A DNA stretch of 64,000 bases from Streptomyces sp. LHD-70 (GTDB taxonomy: Bacteria; Actinomycetota; Actinomycetes; Streptomycetales; Streptomycetaceae). Position 1 is the first letter of the stretch, and each line of letters starts with the position of its first letter. A program made the position numbers and the translations under genes. Location of the stretch: assembly GCF_031157275.1 (NCBI RefSeq), contig NZ_JAVIFW010000001.1:558001-622000 (forward strand), written 5' to 3'. The notes beneath the pieces were generated by a model. The model saw only the letters and a program-made list of their open reading frames with translations, ran no database searches and had not been told where the DNA came from. Of this stretch, positions 17,069 through 23,952 are shown piece by piece.

Positions 17069-18538
17069 ATGGCCATCGAAGACCGGCCCAAGCCGGATGA
17101 GACAGACCAGCCACAACAGCCCGATCCTGCCGACCTCAGCGGCGACCAGTCCCCACCCCGCAACACCCCCTGGGCCGCCCTCCGACCGCTCCTCCTGAGG
17201 CTGCACTTCTACGCCGGAGTGCTCATCGCCCCGTTCCTGCTCGTCGCCGCCGTGAGCGGACTGCTGTACTCGCTCTCCTTCCAGGCGGAGAAGATCGTGT
17301 ACGCGCACGAACTGGAGGTCCCCGTAGGCGACAAGGCCCTGCCGCTGAGCGAGCAGGTCGACGCCGCGCGTGCGGCGCATCCCGAGGGCACCGTCACCGC
17401 GGTCTGGCCCGCGCCCGCCGAGGACCGCAGCACGCGCGTGCTGCTGTCCACGCCCGACGTGCCCGAGGACCGCTCCCTCGCGGTCTTCGTGAATCCCTAC
17501 GACGCCGAGATCCGCGGCGAGCTCGAAAGCTACGGCAGCTCCGGCGCGCTGCCGCTGCGCACCTGGATCGACATGCTGCACCGCCAGCTGCACCTCGGTG
17601 AGTTCGGCCGCAACTACAGCGAGCTGGCGGCCAGTTGGCTGTGGGTCGTCGCGCTCGGCGGGCTCGCCCTCTGGTTCGGCCGCCGTCGCGCCCGCCGCCG
17701 CGACCTCGTCGTACCCGCGAAGGGCCAGGCCAAGGGCCGTCCCCGCACGCTGTCCTGGCACGGCGCCGTCGGGCTGTGGGCGGTGCTCGGGCTCGTGGCG
17801 CTCTCCGCCACCGGTCTGACCTGGTCGAAGTACACCGGCGCCAACATCGACGAGCTCAAGGCCCAGCTGGGCGGCGCCACCCCCGTCGTCGACGCGACCC
17901 TCGCCGGAGGCACATCCACCGGCGGCGGCCACGAGGGCCACGGCTCCGGCTCCGGGCACGGCCACGGCGGCCACGGCGGCGCGGACATCGGGGTCGACCG
18001 GGCCCTGGAGATCGCCCGCGGCCAGGGCGTCGACGGCCAGATCTCGGTGATCCTGCCGGTCGACGGCCAGGGCTACGTGGTCAAGGAGACCGACGCCGAG
18101 TTCCCGGTCCACCTCGACTCGGTCGCCGTCGACCCGGCCGACGGGCGGGTCATGGACGAGGTGGCCTTCGCCGACTACCCGGTGCTCGCCAAGCTGACCC
18201 GGTTCGGCATCGACGCGCACATGGGCGTCTTCCTGGGCCTGCCCAACCAGTTGGCGCTCGCGGCCCTGATGGTCGCCACCGCCCTGCTGATCGTCTGGGG
18301 CTACCGCATGTGGTGGCTGCGCCGGCCGACCAAGGGCCGCGCCCTGAGCTTCGGCCGGCCGATGCCGCGCGGTGCCTGGCGCAAGGTGCCGCTGCCGCTG
18401 CTCGTACCGCTCGCCGCGGCGACGGCCGTGATCGGCTGGTTCGTCCCGCTGCTCGGGATCAGCCTGCTCGCGTTCCTCGTCCTCGACGCGGTGCTCGGCC
18501 GCGTGGCACGCGCCCGCGCGACGACGTCGAGCGACTGA
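17069..18538 (+). CDS. PepSY-associated transmembrane protein with His/Gly-rich insertion
   Basis: A 489-residue membrane protein. After a Pro-rich cytoplasmic start, the first membrane segment (LHFYAGVLIAPFLLVAAVSG) has the PepSY_TM signature LHFYAG and is followed by a PepSY-like external domain (residues ~80-180). Further helices include WLWVVALGGLALWFG and HGAVGLWAVLGLVALSATGL. A loop rich in His and Gly (HEGHGSGSGHGHGGHGG, near residue 290) precedes a second PepSY domain (ALEIARGQGVDG) and C-terminal helices. Proteins of this group occur in iron-siderophore and copper operons; the His loop, shared in character with the upstream gene, supports a metal role here. The ATG at 17069 has GAAGGA about 7 bases upstream. 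A 28-base duplication covers the stop codon, and a strong hairpin follows at 18582-18618. Confidence 0.88.
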   Translation: MAIEDRPKPDETDQPQQPDPADLSGDQSPPRNTPWAALRPLLLRLHFYAGVLIAPFLLVAAVSGLLYSLSFQAEKIVYAHELEVPVGDKALPLSEQVDAARAAHPEGTVTAVWPAPAEDRSTRVLLSTPDVPEDRSLAVFVNPYDAEIRGELESYGSSGALPLRTWIDMLHRQLHLGEFGRNYSELAASWLWVVALGGLALWFGRRRARRRDLVVPAKGQAKGRPRTLSWHGAVGLWAVLGLVALSATGLTWSKYTGANIDELKAQLGGATPVVDATLAGGTSTGGGHEGHGSGSGHGHGGHGGADIGVDRALEIARGQGVDGQISVILPVDGQGYVVKETDAEFPVHLDSVAVDPADGRVMDEVAFADYPVLAKLTRFGIDAHMGVFLGLPNQLALAALMVATALLIVWGYRMWWLRRPTKGRALSFGRPMPRGAWRKVPLPLLVPLAAATAVIGWFVPLLGISLLAFLVLDAVLGRVARARATTSSD

Positions 18539-18568
18539 CGAGGCGACGGTGACGTCGAGCGACTGACG
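18523..18568 (+). repeat. 28-base-period duplication spanning the PepSY stop codon
   Basis: GACGTCGAGCGACTGACG occurs at 18523-18540 and again at 18551-18568. The first copy contains the TGA stop (18536-18538), so the last codons and the stop have been copied into the 3' flank. It is one of a series of stop-linked duplications in this window. Confidence 0.9.
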
Positions 18569-18581
18569 CAGGACGTACGAG

Positions 18582-18618
18582 GAGGGCCGCTCCGTACACC
18601 GCGTACGGGGCGGCCCTC
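18582..18618. terminator. Bidirectional terminator hairpin between PepSY and winged-helix genes
   Basis: GAGGGCCGCTCCGTAC (18582-18597) pairs with GTACGGGGCGGCCCTC (18603-18618) with one T-G wobble and a short loop, a 16-base stem. The flanking genes converge, so it can serve both. No U-tract, as usual in Streptomyces. Confidence 0.8.
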
Positions 18619-18635
18619 TGCCGCTGCGAAAGGCG

Positions 18636-19190
18636 TCAACGCCCGCCGGGAGGCGTGTACTTGTACCCCACCCGTCGCACCGTCTGGATGACCTGCCGGT
18701 GCTCGGCGCCCAGTTTGCGGCGCAGGCGGGCGACGTGGACGTCGACCGTCCGGCCGTCACCGACGTGCCCGTACCCCCACACCGTGGTGACCAGCTGGTC
18801 GCGGGAGTGGACCCGGTGCGGGTGGGCGACCAGGTGGGCGAGGAGCTCGAACTCCAGGTACGTCAGGTCGAGTCGGTGCCCGTCGACCTCGGCGGTGCGC
18901 TGCACGGAGTCGATGCGCATCAGCGGCCCGGCGCCGTCGACGGACACGGGGGCCGCGAGCCTCGGCTGCTGCTCGATGGCGCCCGCCTGCTGGTCGGCGG
19001 GGACCAGGACCAGGTACCCGATCATCGGCGGATGCCCCGGCAGGGCCGGCACGGCGTGCTGCGGTGCGGGCAGCCAAGTGGCGCCGGGCGGCAGGAACTC
19101 GGCGACGTCGACCATCTCGTCGCGGCCGATGGCCCGCAGGTGGTGACGCTTGAGGGGAGGGGTGGATGAGGCGCTCTGGGGGTTCGTCAT
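18636..19190 (-). CDS. Winged-helix (OmpR/PhoB-type) regulator without receiver domain
   Basis: A 184-residue protein whose last ~95 residues form an OmpR-type winged helix: LDLTYLEFELLAHLVAHPHR, VHSRDQLVTTVWGYGHVGDG, RTVDVHVARLRRKLG and VQTVRRVGYKY in other family members, here read as VIQTVRRVGYKY. The first ~85 residues are not a response-regulator receiver: no phosphorylatable Asp pocket is seen and the segment is Pro-rich (LPPGATWLPAPQHAVPALPG). It is therefore an orphan DNA-binding protein controlled by something other than a kinase, possibly a small ligand or protein contact. The ATG at 19190 is followed by sequence expected for a start. It sits between the PepSY gene (convergent) and glnII, suggesting but not proving a local target. 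Confidence 0.85.
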   Translation of the reverse strand: MTNPQSASSTPPLKRHHLRAIGRDEMVDVAEFLPPGATWLPAPQHAVPALPGHPPMIGYLVLVPADQQAGAIEQQPRLAAPVSVDGAGPLMRIDSVQRTAEVDGHRLDLTYLEFELLAHLVAHPHRVHSRDQLVTTVWGYGHVGDGRTVDVHVARLRRKLGAEHRQVIQTVRRVGYKYTPPGGR

Positions 19191-19468
19191 GAGGGGTCAG
19201 CTCGATTCGCGCGAGAGGCGTCCGGGGGGAACGTACTCAGTCGTGCGCCGACCAAAAGCCGTACTACAGAAGGAGTGAACGGCGTTAGCGGGTCGGCGCG
19301 TTCAGCGCGCGGCAACAGACACGGTCGAAGTCGTGGTGCTGCCGGGAGGGCCAGAACGGCTCGAGGTCGTGACGACCCGGCGTGGAGTTCTGGAGGCTGA
19401 CCATGCCCCCATTGAAACAGATGCCCGACAACGCGGTCAGCGCCTGCCCAGCAGCTGGACGGGAACAC
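19191..19468. other. Intergenic region upstream of the winged-helix gene
   Basis: Together with the glnII terminator and its flank this makes a 344-base gap (19191-19534) between the winged-helix start and the glnII stop. It must contain the promoter of the winged-helix gene. I see no convincing coding frame, no clear -35/-10 pair and no extended repeat. Confidence 0.5.
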
Positions 19469-19505
19469 GAGGAAGCGCCCGCCGGACCTCGACGGGCGCT
19501 TCCTC
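19469..19505 (-). terminator. glnII terminator
   Basis: GAGGAAGCGCCCG (19469-19481) and CGGGCGCTTCCTC (19493-19505) form a perfect 13-base stem with an 11-base loop, 30 bases beyond the glnII stop codon on the minus strand. Confidence 0.9.
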
Positions 19506-19534
19506 ACGTACGACGGGAGCCGTTTGGTGGAGGC

Positions 19535-20566
19535 TCAGACCTGGCCGGCCTTCTCCAGCGCGCTGCAGCAGGTGTCGACGATCAGCCGCGTCACGACGTA
19601 CGGGTCGACGTTCGCGTTCGGGCGGCGGTCCTCGATGTAGCCCTTGCCGTCCTGCTCGACCTGCCACGGGATGCGGACCGAGGCGCCGCGGTCCGAGACG
19701 CCGTAGCTGTACTCGTTCCACGGGGCGGTCTCGTGCAGACCGGTCAGGCGGTCGTCGATGCCCGCGCCGTAGTTCTTGACGTGGTCCATCGGCTTGGAGC
19801 CCTCACCGAGGGACTCGCAGGCGGTGATGATCGCGGCGTAGCCCTCGCGCATGGCCTTCGTGGAAAAGTTGGTGTGCGCGCCGGCGCCGTTCCAGTCGCC
19901 CTTGACCGGCTTCGGGTCGAGGGTCGCGGAGATGTCGAAGTCCTCGGCGGTGCGGTACAGCAGCCAACGGGCCACCCACAGCTGGTCGGAGACCTCCAGC
20001 GGGGCGAGCGGGCCGACCTGGAACTCCCACTGGCCGGGCATGACCTCGGCGTTGATGCCGGAGATGCCGAGACCGGCCTTGAGGCAGTTCTCCAGGTGTG
20101 CCTCGACCACGTCGCGGCCGAAGATCTCGTCCGAGCCGACACCGCAGTAGTAGCCGCCCTGCGCCGCCGGGAAGCCGCCCTCGGGGAAGCCGAGGGGACG
20201 CGCGCCCTTGAAGAACGTGTACTCCTGCTCGATGCCGAAGATCGACTCCTGGCCCGCGAACTTCTCGTCGACCTCGCGGAGCGCGGCACGGGTGTTGGAG
20301 ACGTGCGGCGTCATGTCCGTGTTCAGGACCTCACAGAGCACCAGGATGTCGTCGCCGCCGCGGATCGGGTCCGGGCAGGTGAAGACCGGCTTCAGGACGC
20401 GGTCGGAGGCGTGGCCCTCGGCCTGGTTGGTGCTGGAACCGTCGAAGCCCCAGATCGGCAGCTCGGCCAGGCTCGCCGACGAACCGGTCATGATCTTCGT
20501 CTTGGAGCGCAGCTTCGCGGTCGGCTGGGTGCCGTCGATCCAGATGTATTCGGCCTTGAAGGTCAC
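19535..20566 (-). CDS. glnII: Glutamine synthetase type II
   Basis: A 343-residue eukaryote-like glutamine synthetase that joins ammonia and glutamate using ATP in the cytoplasm. It starts TFKAEYIWIDGTQPTAKLRS after the GTG and contains LPIWGFDGSSTNQAEG, the metal/glutamate segment GQWEFQVG, the ATP-site region GDWNGAGAHTNFSTKAMR and RIPWQVEQDGKGYIEDRRP. Type II enzymes are about 340-370 residues, octameric or decameric, heat-labile and not adenylylated by GlnE. The GTG at 20566 has AAAGGA about 11 bases upstream and matches the family N-terminus. A four-half-site GlnR box lies at 20673-20710 and a strong terminator at 19469-19505, so it is a single-gene unit under nitrogen control. GlnA at 30.3-31.7 kb is the type I partner. 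Confidence 0.98.
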   Translation of the reverse strand: MTFKAEYIWIDGTQPTAKLRSKTKIMTGSSASLAELPIWGFDGSSTNQAEGHASDRVLKPVFTCPDPIRGGDDILVLCEVLNTDMTPHVSNTRAALREVDEKFAGQESIFGIEQEYTFFKGARPLGFPEGGFPAAQGGYYCGVGSDEIFGRDVVEAHLENCLKAGLGISGINAEVMPGQWEFQVGPLAPLEVSDQLWVARWLLYRTAEDFDISATLDPKPVKGDWNGAGAHTNFSTKAMREGYAAIITACESLGEGSKPMDHVKNYGAGIDDRLTGLHETAPWNEYSYGVSDRGASVRIPWQVEQDGKGYIEDRRPNANVDPYVVTRLIVDTCCSALEKAGQV

Positions 20567-20672
20567 GGGGGCGCCATCCTTTGCGGGCTGTGCGTGCGAT
20601 GCGGGTGAATCGCGGATGCGGGTGGGGTCGCGGCGGTGCTGTCGCGCTGTACCCGCAGCCTGCCAAGGAGCG

Positions 20673-20710
20673 ATTTCCCGACCGTTGCCCGTCTGTGAAC
20701 CCCGTGTAAC
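20673..20710 (-). promoter_or_regulatory. GlnR box upstream of glnII
   Basis: On the minus strand the pattern is GTTAC, 6 bases, TTCAC, 6 bases, GCAAC, 6 bases, GAAAT. That is the a-b-a-b arrangement expected for GlnR (consensus gTnAC-n6-GaAAC repeated), with two weaker half-sites. It ends 107 bases upstream of the glnII GTG. The spacing is identical to the box before glnA. Confidence 0.8.
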
Positions 20711-20787
20711 GCGGCTCGCCGCTCGCGTGACACGTCCGCGCCCGGCTCCGGTGGTCAGGTGCGTCGTATCCGCGATTGACTGGCCGC

Positions 20788-21705
20788 ATGGCGACACCAC
20801 CGATGACCCCTGAGGCTCCCGCGGCGCCGCTGCGCGTCGGCCTCTTCGGTACGGGGCCCTGGGCCGCGCGTGTGCACGGCCCGGCGCTCGCCGCGCACCC
20901 CGACGTGGAGCTCATCGGGGTGTGGGGGCGCAGGCCCGAGGCGGCCGGTGAGCTGGCGACGGAGCTCGCCACCCGGGCGTACACGGAGGCGGACGCCCTG
21001 ATCGCCGACGTCGACGTGGCCGCGTTCGCGCTGCCGCCCGACGTGCAGGCGGACATCGCCGCACGCGCGGCGCGGGCCGGGCGGCATCTGCTGCTCGACA
21101 AGCCGGTCGCGACCGATGTGGCCGTCGCGCGGGACCTCGCCGACGCGGCCGCCTCCGTCGCCTCCGTCGTCTTCTTCACGTTGCGCTTCTCGGCGGCGAG
21201 CGGCCCGTGGCTCGCCGAACAGGCCGCGGTGGACGGCTGGTTCACGGGCCGGGCCGAGTGGCTCGGCAGCATCTTCGCGCCGGACGCGACGTCCCCGTAC
21301 CCAGCTTCGCCCTGGCGGCAGGAGAAGGGCGCGCTGTGGGACGTGGGGCCGCACGCCCTGTCGCTCCTTGTGCCCGCGCTCGGCGACGTGACCGCGGTGA
21401 CGGCCGCGCGCGGCCCCCTCGACACCACGCATCTGCTGCTGCGGCACCACTCCGGCGCCTCCTCGGTCGCCACGCTGAGCCTGACGGCGCCGGAGAAGGC
21501 GGGTGGTGTGACGGTCGAGCTGCGCGGCGCGTCCGGCGTCGCCACCCTGCCCGAGGTGTGGGGCGAGGGACCGGTCGACGCGTACGCGCGCGCCGTCGAC
21601 GCCCTCCTGACCGCCGCCCGCACGGGCGTCCCGCACGCCTGTGACGTGCGGTTCGGGCTGCGCGTGACGGAGATCCTCGCGGTGGCGGAGAGCTCGCTGA
21701 GCTGA
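20788..21705 (+). CDS. Gfo/Idh/MocA-family oxidoreductase
   Basis: A 305-residue NAD(P)-dependent sugar or inositol-type dehydrogenase. The N-terminal Rossmann domain starts LRVGLFGTGPWAARVHGPAL (about residues 14-33) and includes DVAAFALPPDVQADIAARAA. HLLLDKPVAT has the family EKP-like motif, here DKP, whose Lys is catalytic. The C-terminal alpha/beta domain contains WRQEKGALWDVGPHALSLL, with the GxxxDxxxH pattern (DVGPH). The ATG at 20788 is preferred over a TTG at 20776. The real substrate is unknown. The gene is divergent from glnII, so the 221-base region between them carries promoters for both. The 3' flank is a minisatellite. Confidence 0.92.
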   Translation: MATPPMTPEAPAAPLRVGLFGTGPWAARVHGPALAAHPDVELIGVWGRRPEAAGELATELATRAYTEADALIADVDVAAFALPPDVQADIAARAARAGRHLLLDKPVATDVAVARDLADAAASVASVVFFTLRFSAASGPWLAEQAAVDGWFTGRAEWLGSIFAPDATSPYPASPWRQEKGALWDVGPHALSLLVPALGDVTAVTAARGPLDTTHLLLRHHSGASSVATLSLTAPEKAGGVTVELRGASGVATLPEVWGEGPVDAYARAVDALLTAARTGVPHACDVRFGLRVTEILAVAESSLS

Positions 21706-21710
21706 CGCTC

Positions 21711-21827
21711 GGCCCAGACGGCCCAGACGGCCCAGACGGCCCAGACGGCCCAGACGGCCCAGACGGCCCAGACGGCCCAGACGGCCCAGACGGCCCAGGC
21801 GACTCAGACGGCCCAGATGGCTCATAC
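21711..21827 (+). repeat. 9-base minisatellite after the oxidoreductase gene
   Basis: GGCCCAGAC is repeated nine times without error from 21711 to 21791, then four degenerate copies follow to 21827. It begins five bases after the stop codon of the oxidoreductase gene and fills most of the gap to the ArsC-like gene, which converges on it. Such an array should be unstable and strain-variable. It lacks unique spacers, so it is not a CRISPR. Confidence 0.97.
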
Positions 21828-21872
21828 GGCCCAAGACGGACCAGGCGGCCCGGCGGCCTGACGGGGGAGCGG

Positions 21873-22241
21873 TCAGCGGCTGAGCGCGTCCCGTACCGCC
21901 TCGTCCGTGCGGGCCACCACGGCGGTGCCGTCGTCCGCCGTGATGATCGGGCGCTGGATCAGCTTCGGGTGCGCGGCGAGCGCGGCGATCCAGCGGTCGC
22001 GGGCGGCGGCCTCGCGCGGCCACTCCTCGCGGTCCTTGAGGTTCAGCTCCTTCGCGGCCGCTTCCTGGGTGCGGGTGATGTCCCAGGGTTCGAGCCCGAG
22101 CCGGTCGAGTACCGCGCGGATCTCGTCCTCGCTGGGCACGTCCTCCAGGTAGCGGCGCACCGTGTACGACGCGCCTTCCTCGTCGAGCAGCTGCACCGCG
22201 CTGCGGCACTTCGAGCAGGCCGGGTTGATCCAGATCTCCAT
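21873..22241 (-). CDS. ArsC/Spx-family thioredoxin-fold protein
   Basis: A 122-residue glutaredoxin-like protein of the arsenate reductase (ArsC) family. The N-terminus reads MEIWINPACSKCRSAVQLL, giving a CxxC pair (Cys9 and Cys12); Cys12 is at the position of the catalytic ArsC cysteine. The helix-strand order that follows (YTVRRYLEDVPSEDEIRAVL) and a late LIQRPIITADDGTAV, with the conserved Arg-Pro cis-proline site, match the family. It could reduce arsenate or act as a redox-linked regulator; no arsenic genes are nearby, so arsenate reduction is not supported by context. The ATG at 22241 starts exactly at the fold. Its end faces the minisatellite. Confidence 0.87.
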   Translation of the reverse strand: MEIWINPACSKCRSAVQLLDEEGASYTVRRYLEDVPSEDEIRAVLDRLGLEPWDITRTQEAAAKELNLKDREEWPREAAARDRWIAALAAHPKLIQRPIITADDGTAVVARTDEAVRDALSR

Positions 22242-22413
22242 GCCGCAAGCGTAAGCCCGCACTCCGCTACGAGGGGTCCCGGCGGGGCTCAACGCCCTTG
22301 TGGCCAGGGGCGATTGTCAGTGGTGGGTCGTAGAATAGAAGCAGTGTTCGAGACGGGTTGGGCACTGCCGTGGAAGCGGTGTGTCCCACCCCCGACCACC
22401 CAGGAGGATGTTC

Positions 22414-22701
22414 ATGGCCGCAGTCCTGTCCGCTGTCCCGAAGCCCTTGCCGATCGACCTTCCGTACATGCCGCTGCTGAAGCAGCCGCTCCCCGCGGGC
22501 CGCCCGCGCGAGTTCTACATCATGCACAACCGCCGCCTGAAGGCCATGCGTCTGGCCATCGCCCTGCTCGACTCGGGCGTGCTCCGCGCGGAGCAGGCGA
22601 ACAACCGCAAGATACGCAGCACGGCCGAACTCGTCGGTGTGCACCCGCCGTCGGACATCACCTGCCACATGGTCCGCGCGCTGATGCGTTACAGCCGCTG
22701 A
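22414..22701 (+). CDS. Small conserved protein of unknown function
   Basis: A 95-residue basic protein. AGGAGG at 22402-22407 gives ideal spacing to the ATG at 22414 and excludes the ATG at 22408. The first half is Pro/Leu-rich (PKPLPIDLPYMPLLKQPLPA), and the second half is helical and basic (HNRRLKAMRLAIALLDSGVL, then RAEQANNRKIRSTAELVG). No membrane segment or signal is present. I do not recognise the family, though from memory a protein of this kind sits near glnII in other streptomycetes. It is followed by a 9-base tandem repeat and a strong terminator, so it forms its own transcript. A role in nucleic-acid binding is possible from the basic helices, but this is only a guess. Confidence 0.8.
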   Translation: MAAVLSAVPKPLPIDLPYMPLLKQPLPAGRPREFYIMHNRRLKAMRLAIALLDSGVLRAEQANNRKIRSTAELVGVHPPSDITCHMVRALMRYSR

Positions 22702-22702
22702 C

Positions 22703-22747
22703 GTCAAGGCAGTCAAGCCAGTCAAGCCAGTCAAGGCAGTCACGGCT
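22703..22747 (+). repeat. Five 9-base tandem repeats after the small gene
   Basis: GTCAAGGCA, GTCAAGCCA, GTCAAGCCA, GTCAAGGCA and GTCACGGCT run without gaps from 22703, one base after the stop codon, up to the terminator stem. Confidence 0.92.
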
Positions 22748-22750
22748 GTC

Positions 22751-22777
22751 GCGGGACCGCGAGGTTCGCGGTCCCGC
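22751..22777 (+). terminator. Terminator of the 95-residue protein gene
   Basis: GCGGGACCGCGA (22751-22762) pairs perfectly with TCGCGGTCCCGC (22766-22777) around a 3-base loop. Confidence 0.85.
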
Positions 22778-22878
22778 ACCCGTGGGCGCCGAGGGTTCAC
22801 GCCGACCGCCCTCTTGAACTGCCCACGACAGTGCGGCAAATATGTCCAGACCAATGCTGTCGAGCGGAAGGCCGCAGC

Positions 22879-23868
22879 GTGCGACGCACCCGGCTCCTCG
22901 TCCCCGCAACCCTGGCCGCAGTCCTCGGCGCCACGCTGACCGGCTGCGCCACCGACACCAGGGCCGCGGAGCCGGACCTCGTCGCGCCGCGCGGCCTCAC
23001 CGCCCAGGCGTCCAGCGCCACTTCGGTCCACGTCATGTGGAACAAGGCGGCGGCGGGAGACGTCACGGCGTACGAGATCTACCGAGGCAAGACCCGCGTC
23101 AGGACCGTCCCCGCCGACCGCTTGATGGTCGACATCACGGGCCTGAAACCCGCCGCCACCTACAAGTTCACCGTCCGCGCCAAGGGCGACGACGGCGCAG
23201 CCTCACCCCTGAGCCGCCCCGTCACCGTCACCACCCGCGCACACACCACCACCGACCACGAACCGCCCACCGCCCCCACCCACTTGCGCGCCCGCGCCTC
23301 CGGCCCCCGTGCGGCCACCCTGTCCTGGCGCGCGGCGACCGACAACGAGGAGGTCACCTCGTACGACATCTACCAGCGCGGCTCGAAGATCCACAGCGTC
23401 AACGGAGACTCGACCGCCGCCCTGGTCACGGGACTTCGCCCCGGCACCGACTACACCTTCACGGTCAAGGCCAGGGACGCCGCCGACAACAGCTCCCGCG
23501 CCGGCGACGCCGCGGGCCTCACCACGGCCGAGGCACCCGACGGCGCCGAGGACACGTCGAAGGACACCGCACCCACCGGATTCCGTGTCACCACACACGC
23601 CGACGACGGCGCCCACCACCTCGACCTGTCCTGGACCCCGCCCGACACCGGGGGAGACGTCAGCGAGTACCAGATCCACCTCAACGGCAGACCCGCCACG
23701 ACCCTGATGTGGGGCGCCGAGGCACCCGAAGGCCGGGCGGAGCACAGCTTCTTCATCAGCCGCGAGGCCGGCCAGACGTACCGCGTGAAGCTGCGCGCCA
23801 AGCTGCCCGACGGCAACTGGGGCGCGTTCTCCGAGGAGCGCACGGTGACCACGGGCGCGGGCCAGTAG
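22879..23868 (+). CDS. Fibronectin type III lipoprotein
   Basis: A 329-residue exported lipoprotein. The signal RRTRLLVPATLAAVLGATLTG ends in a lipobox (LTGC), placing the mature protein on the outer membrane face. Three fibronectin type III domains follow, each about 85-95 residues: from APRGLTAQASSATSVHVMWN, from APTHLRARASGPRAATLSWR and from APTGFRVTTHADDGAHHLDL. No catalytic domain is present, so it is a binding or spacer protein, perhaps a carbohydrate or cell-wall ligand. The GTG at 22879 has GGAAGG upstream at good spacing, and the signal peptide decides this start. A 20-base direct repeat separates it from the asparaginase gene 84 bases downstream on the same strand. Confidence 0.92.
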   Translation: MRRTRLLVPATLAAVLGATLTGCATDTRAAEPDLVAPRGLTAQASSATSVHVMWNKAAAGDVTAYEIYRGKTRVRTVPADRLMVDITGLKPAATYKFTVRAKGDDGAASPLSRPVTVTTRAHTTTDHEPPTAPTHLRARASGPRAATLSWRAATDNEEVTSYDIYQRGSKIHSVNGDSTAALVTGLRPGTDYTFTVKARDAADNSSRAGDAAGLTTAEAPDGAEDTSKDTAPTGFRVTTHADDGAHHLDLSWTPPDTGGDVSEYQIHLNGRPATTLMWGAEAPEGRAEHSFFISREAGQTYRVKLRAKLPDGNWGAFSEERTVTTGAGQ

Positions 23869-23894
23869 CCTCGGCGTGCCAGGTCGGCCGGGTG

Positions 23895-23940
23895 TGCCGC
23901 GCCCCGTCTCTGAACGGGTCTGCCGCGCCCCGTCTCTGAA
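23895..23940 (+). repeat. 20-base direct repeat before the asparaginase gene
   Basis: TGCCGCGCCCCGTCTCTGAA occurs at 23895-23914 and 23921-23940, a 26-base period, in the short gap between the FN3 lipoprotein stop and the asparaginase GTG. Confidence 0.93.
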
Positions 23941-23952
23941 AGGGAACTCCTC

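Noticed and set aside
21711-21827. CRISPR-like array
   Set aside because: The repeats are 9 bases long and contiguous with no unique spacers; no cas genes are nearby.
21873-22241. Arsenic resistance operon
   Set aside because: Only a single ArsC-fold protein is present; no arsenite efflux or ArsR gene is nearby.
22296-22400. Standard -35/-10 promoter before the 95-residue gene (TTGTCA and TAGAAT)
   Set aside because: The two hexamers are only 11 bases apart, too close for a sigma-70-type promoter.
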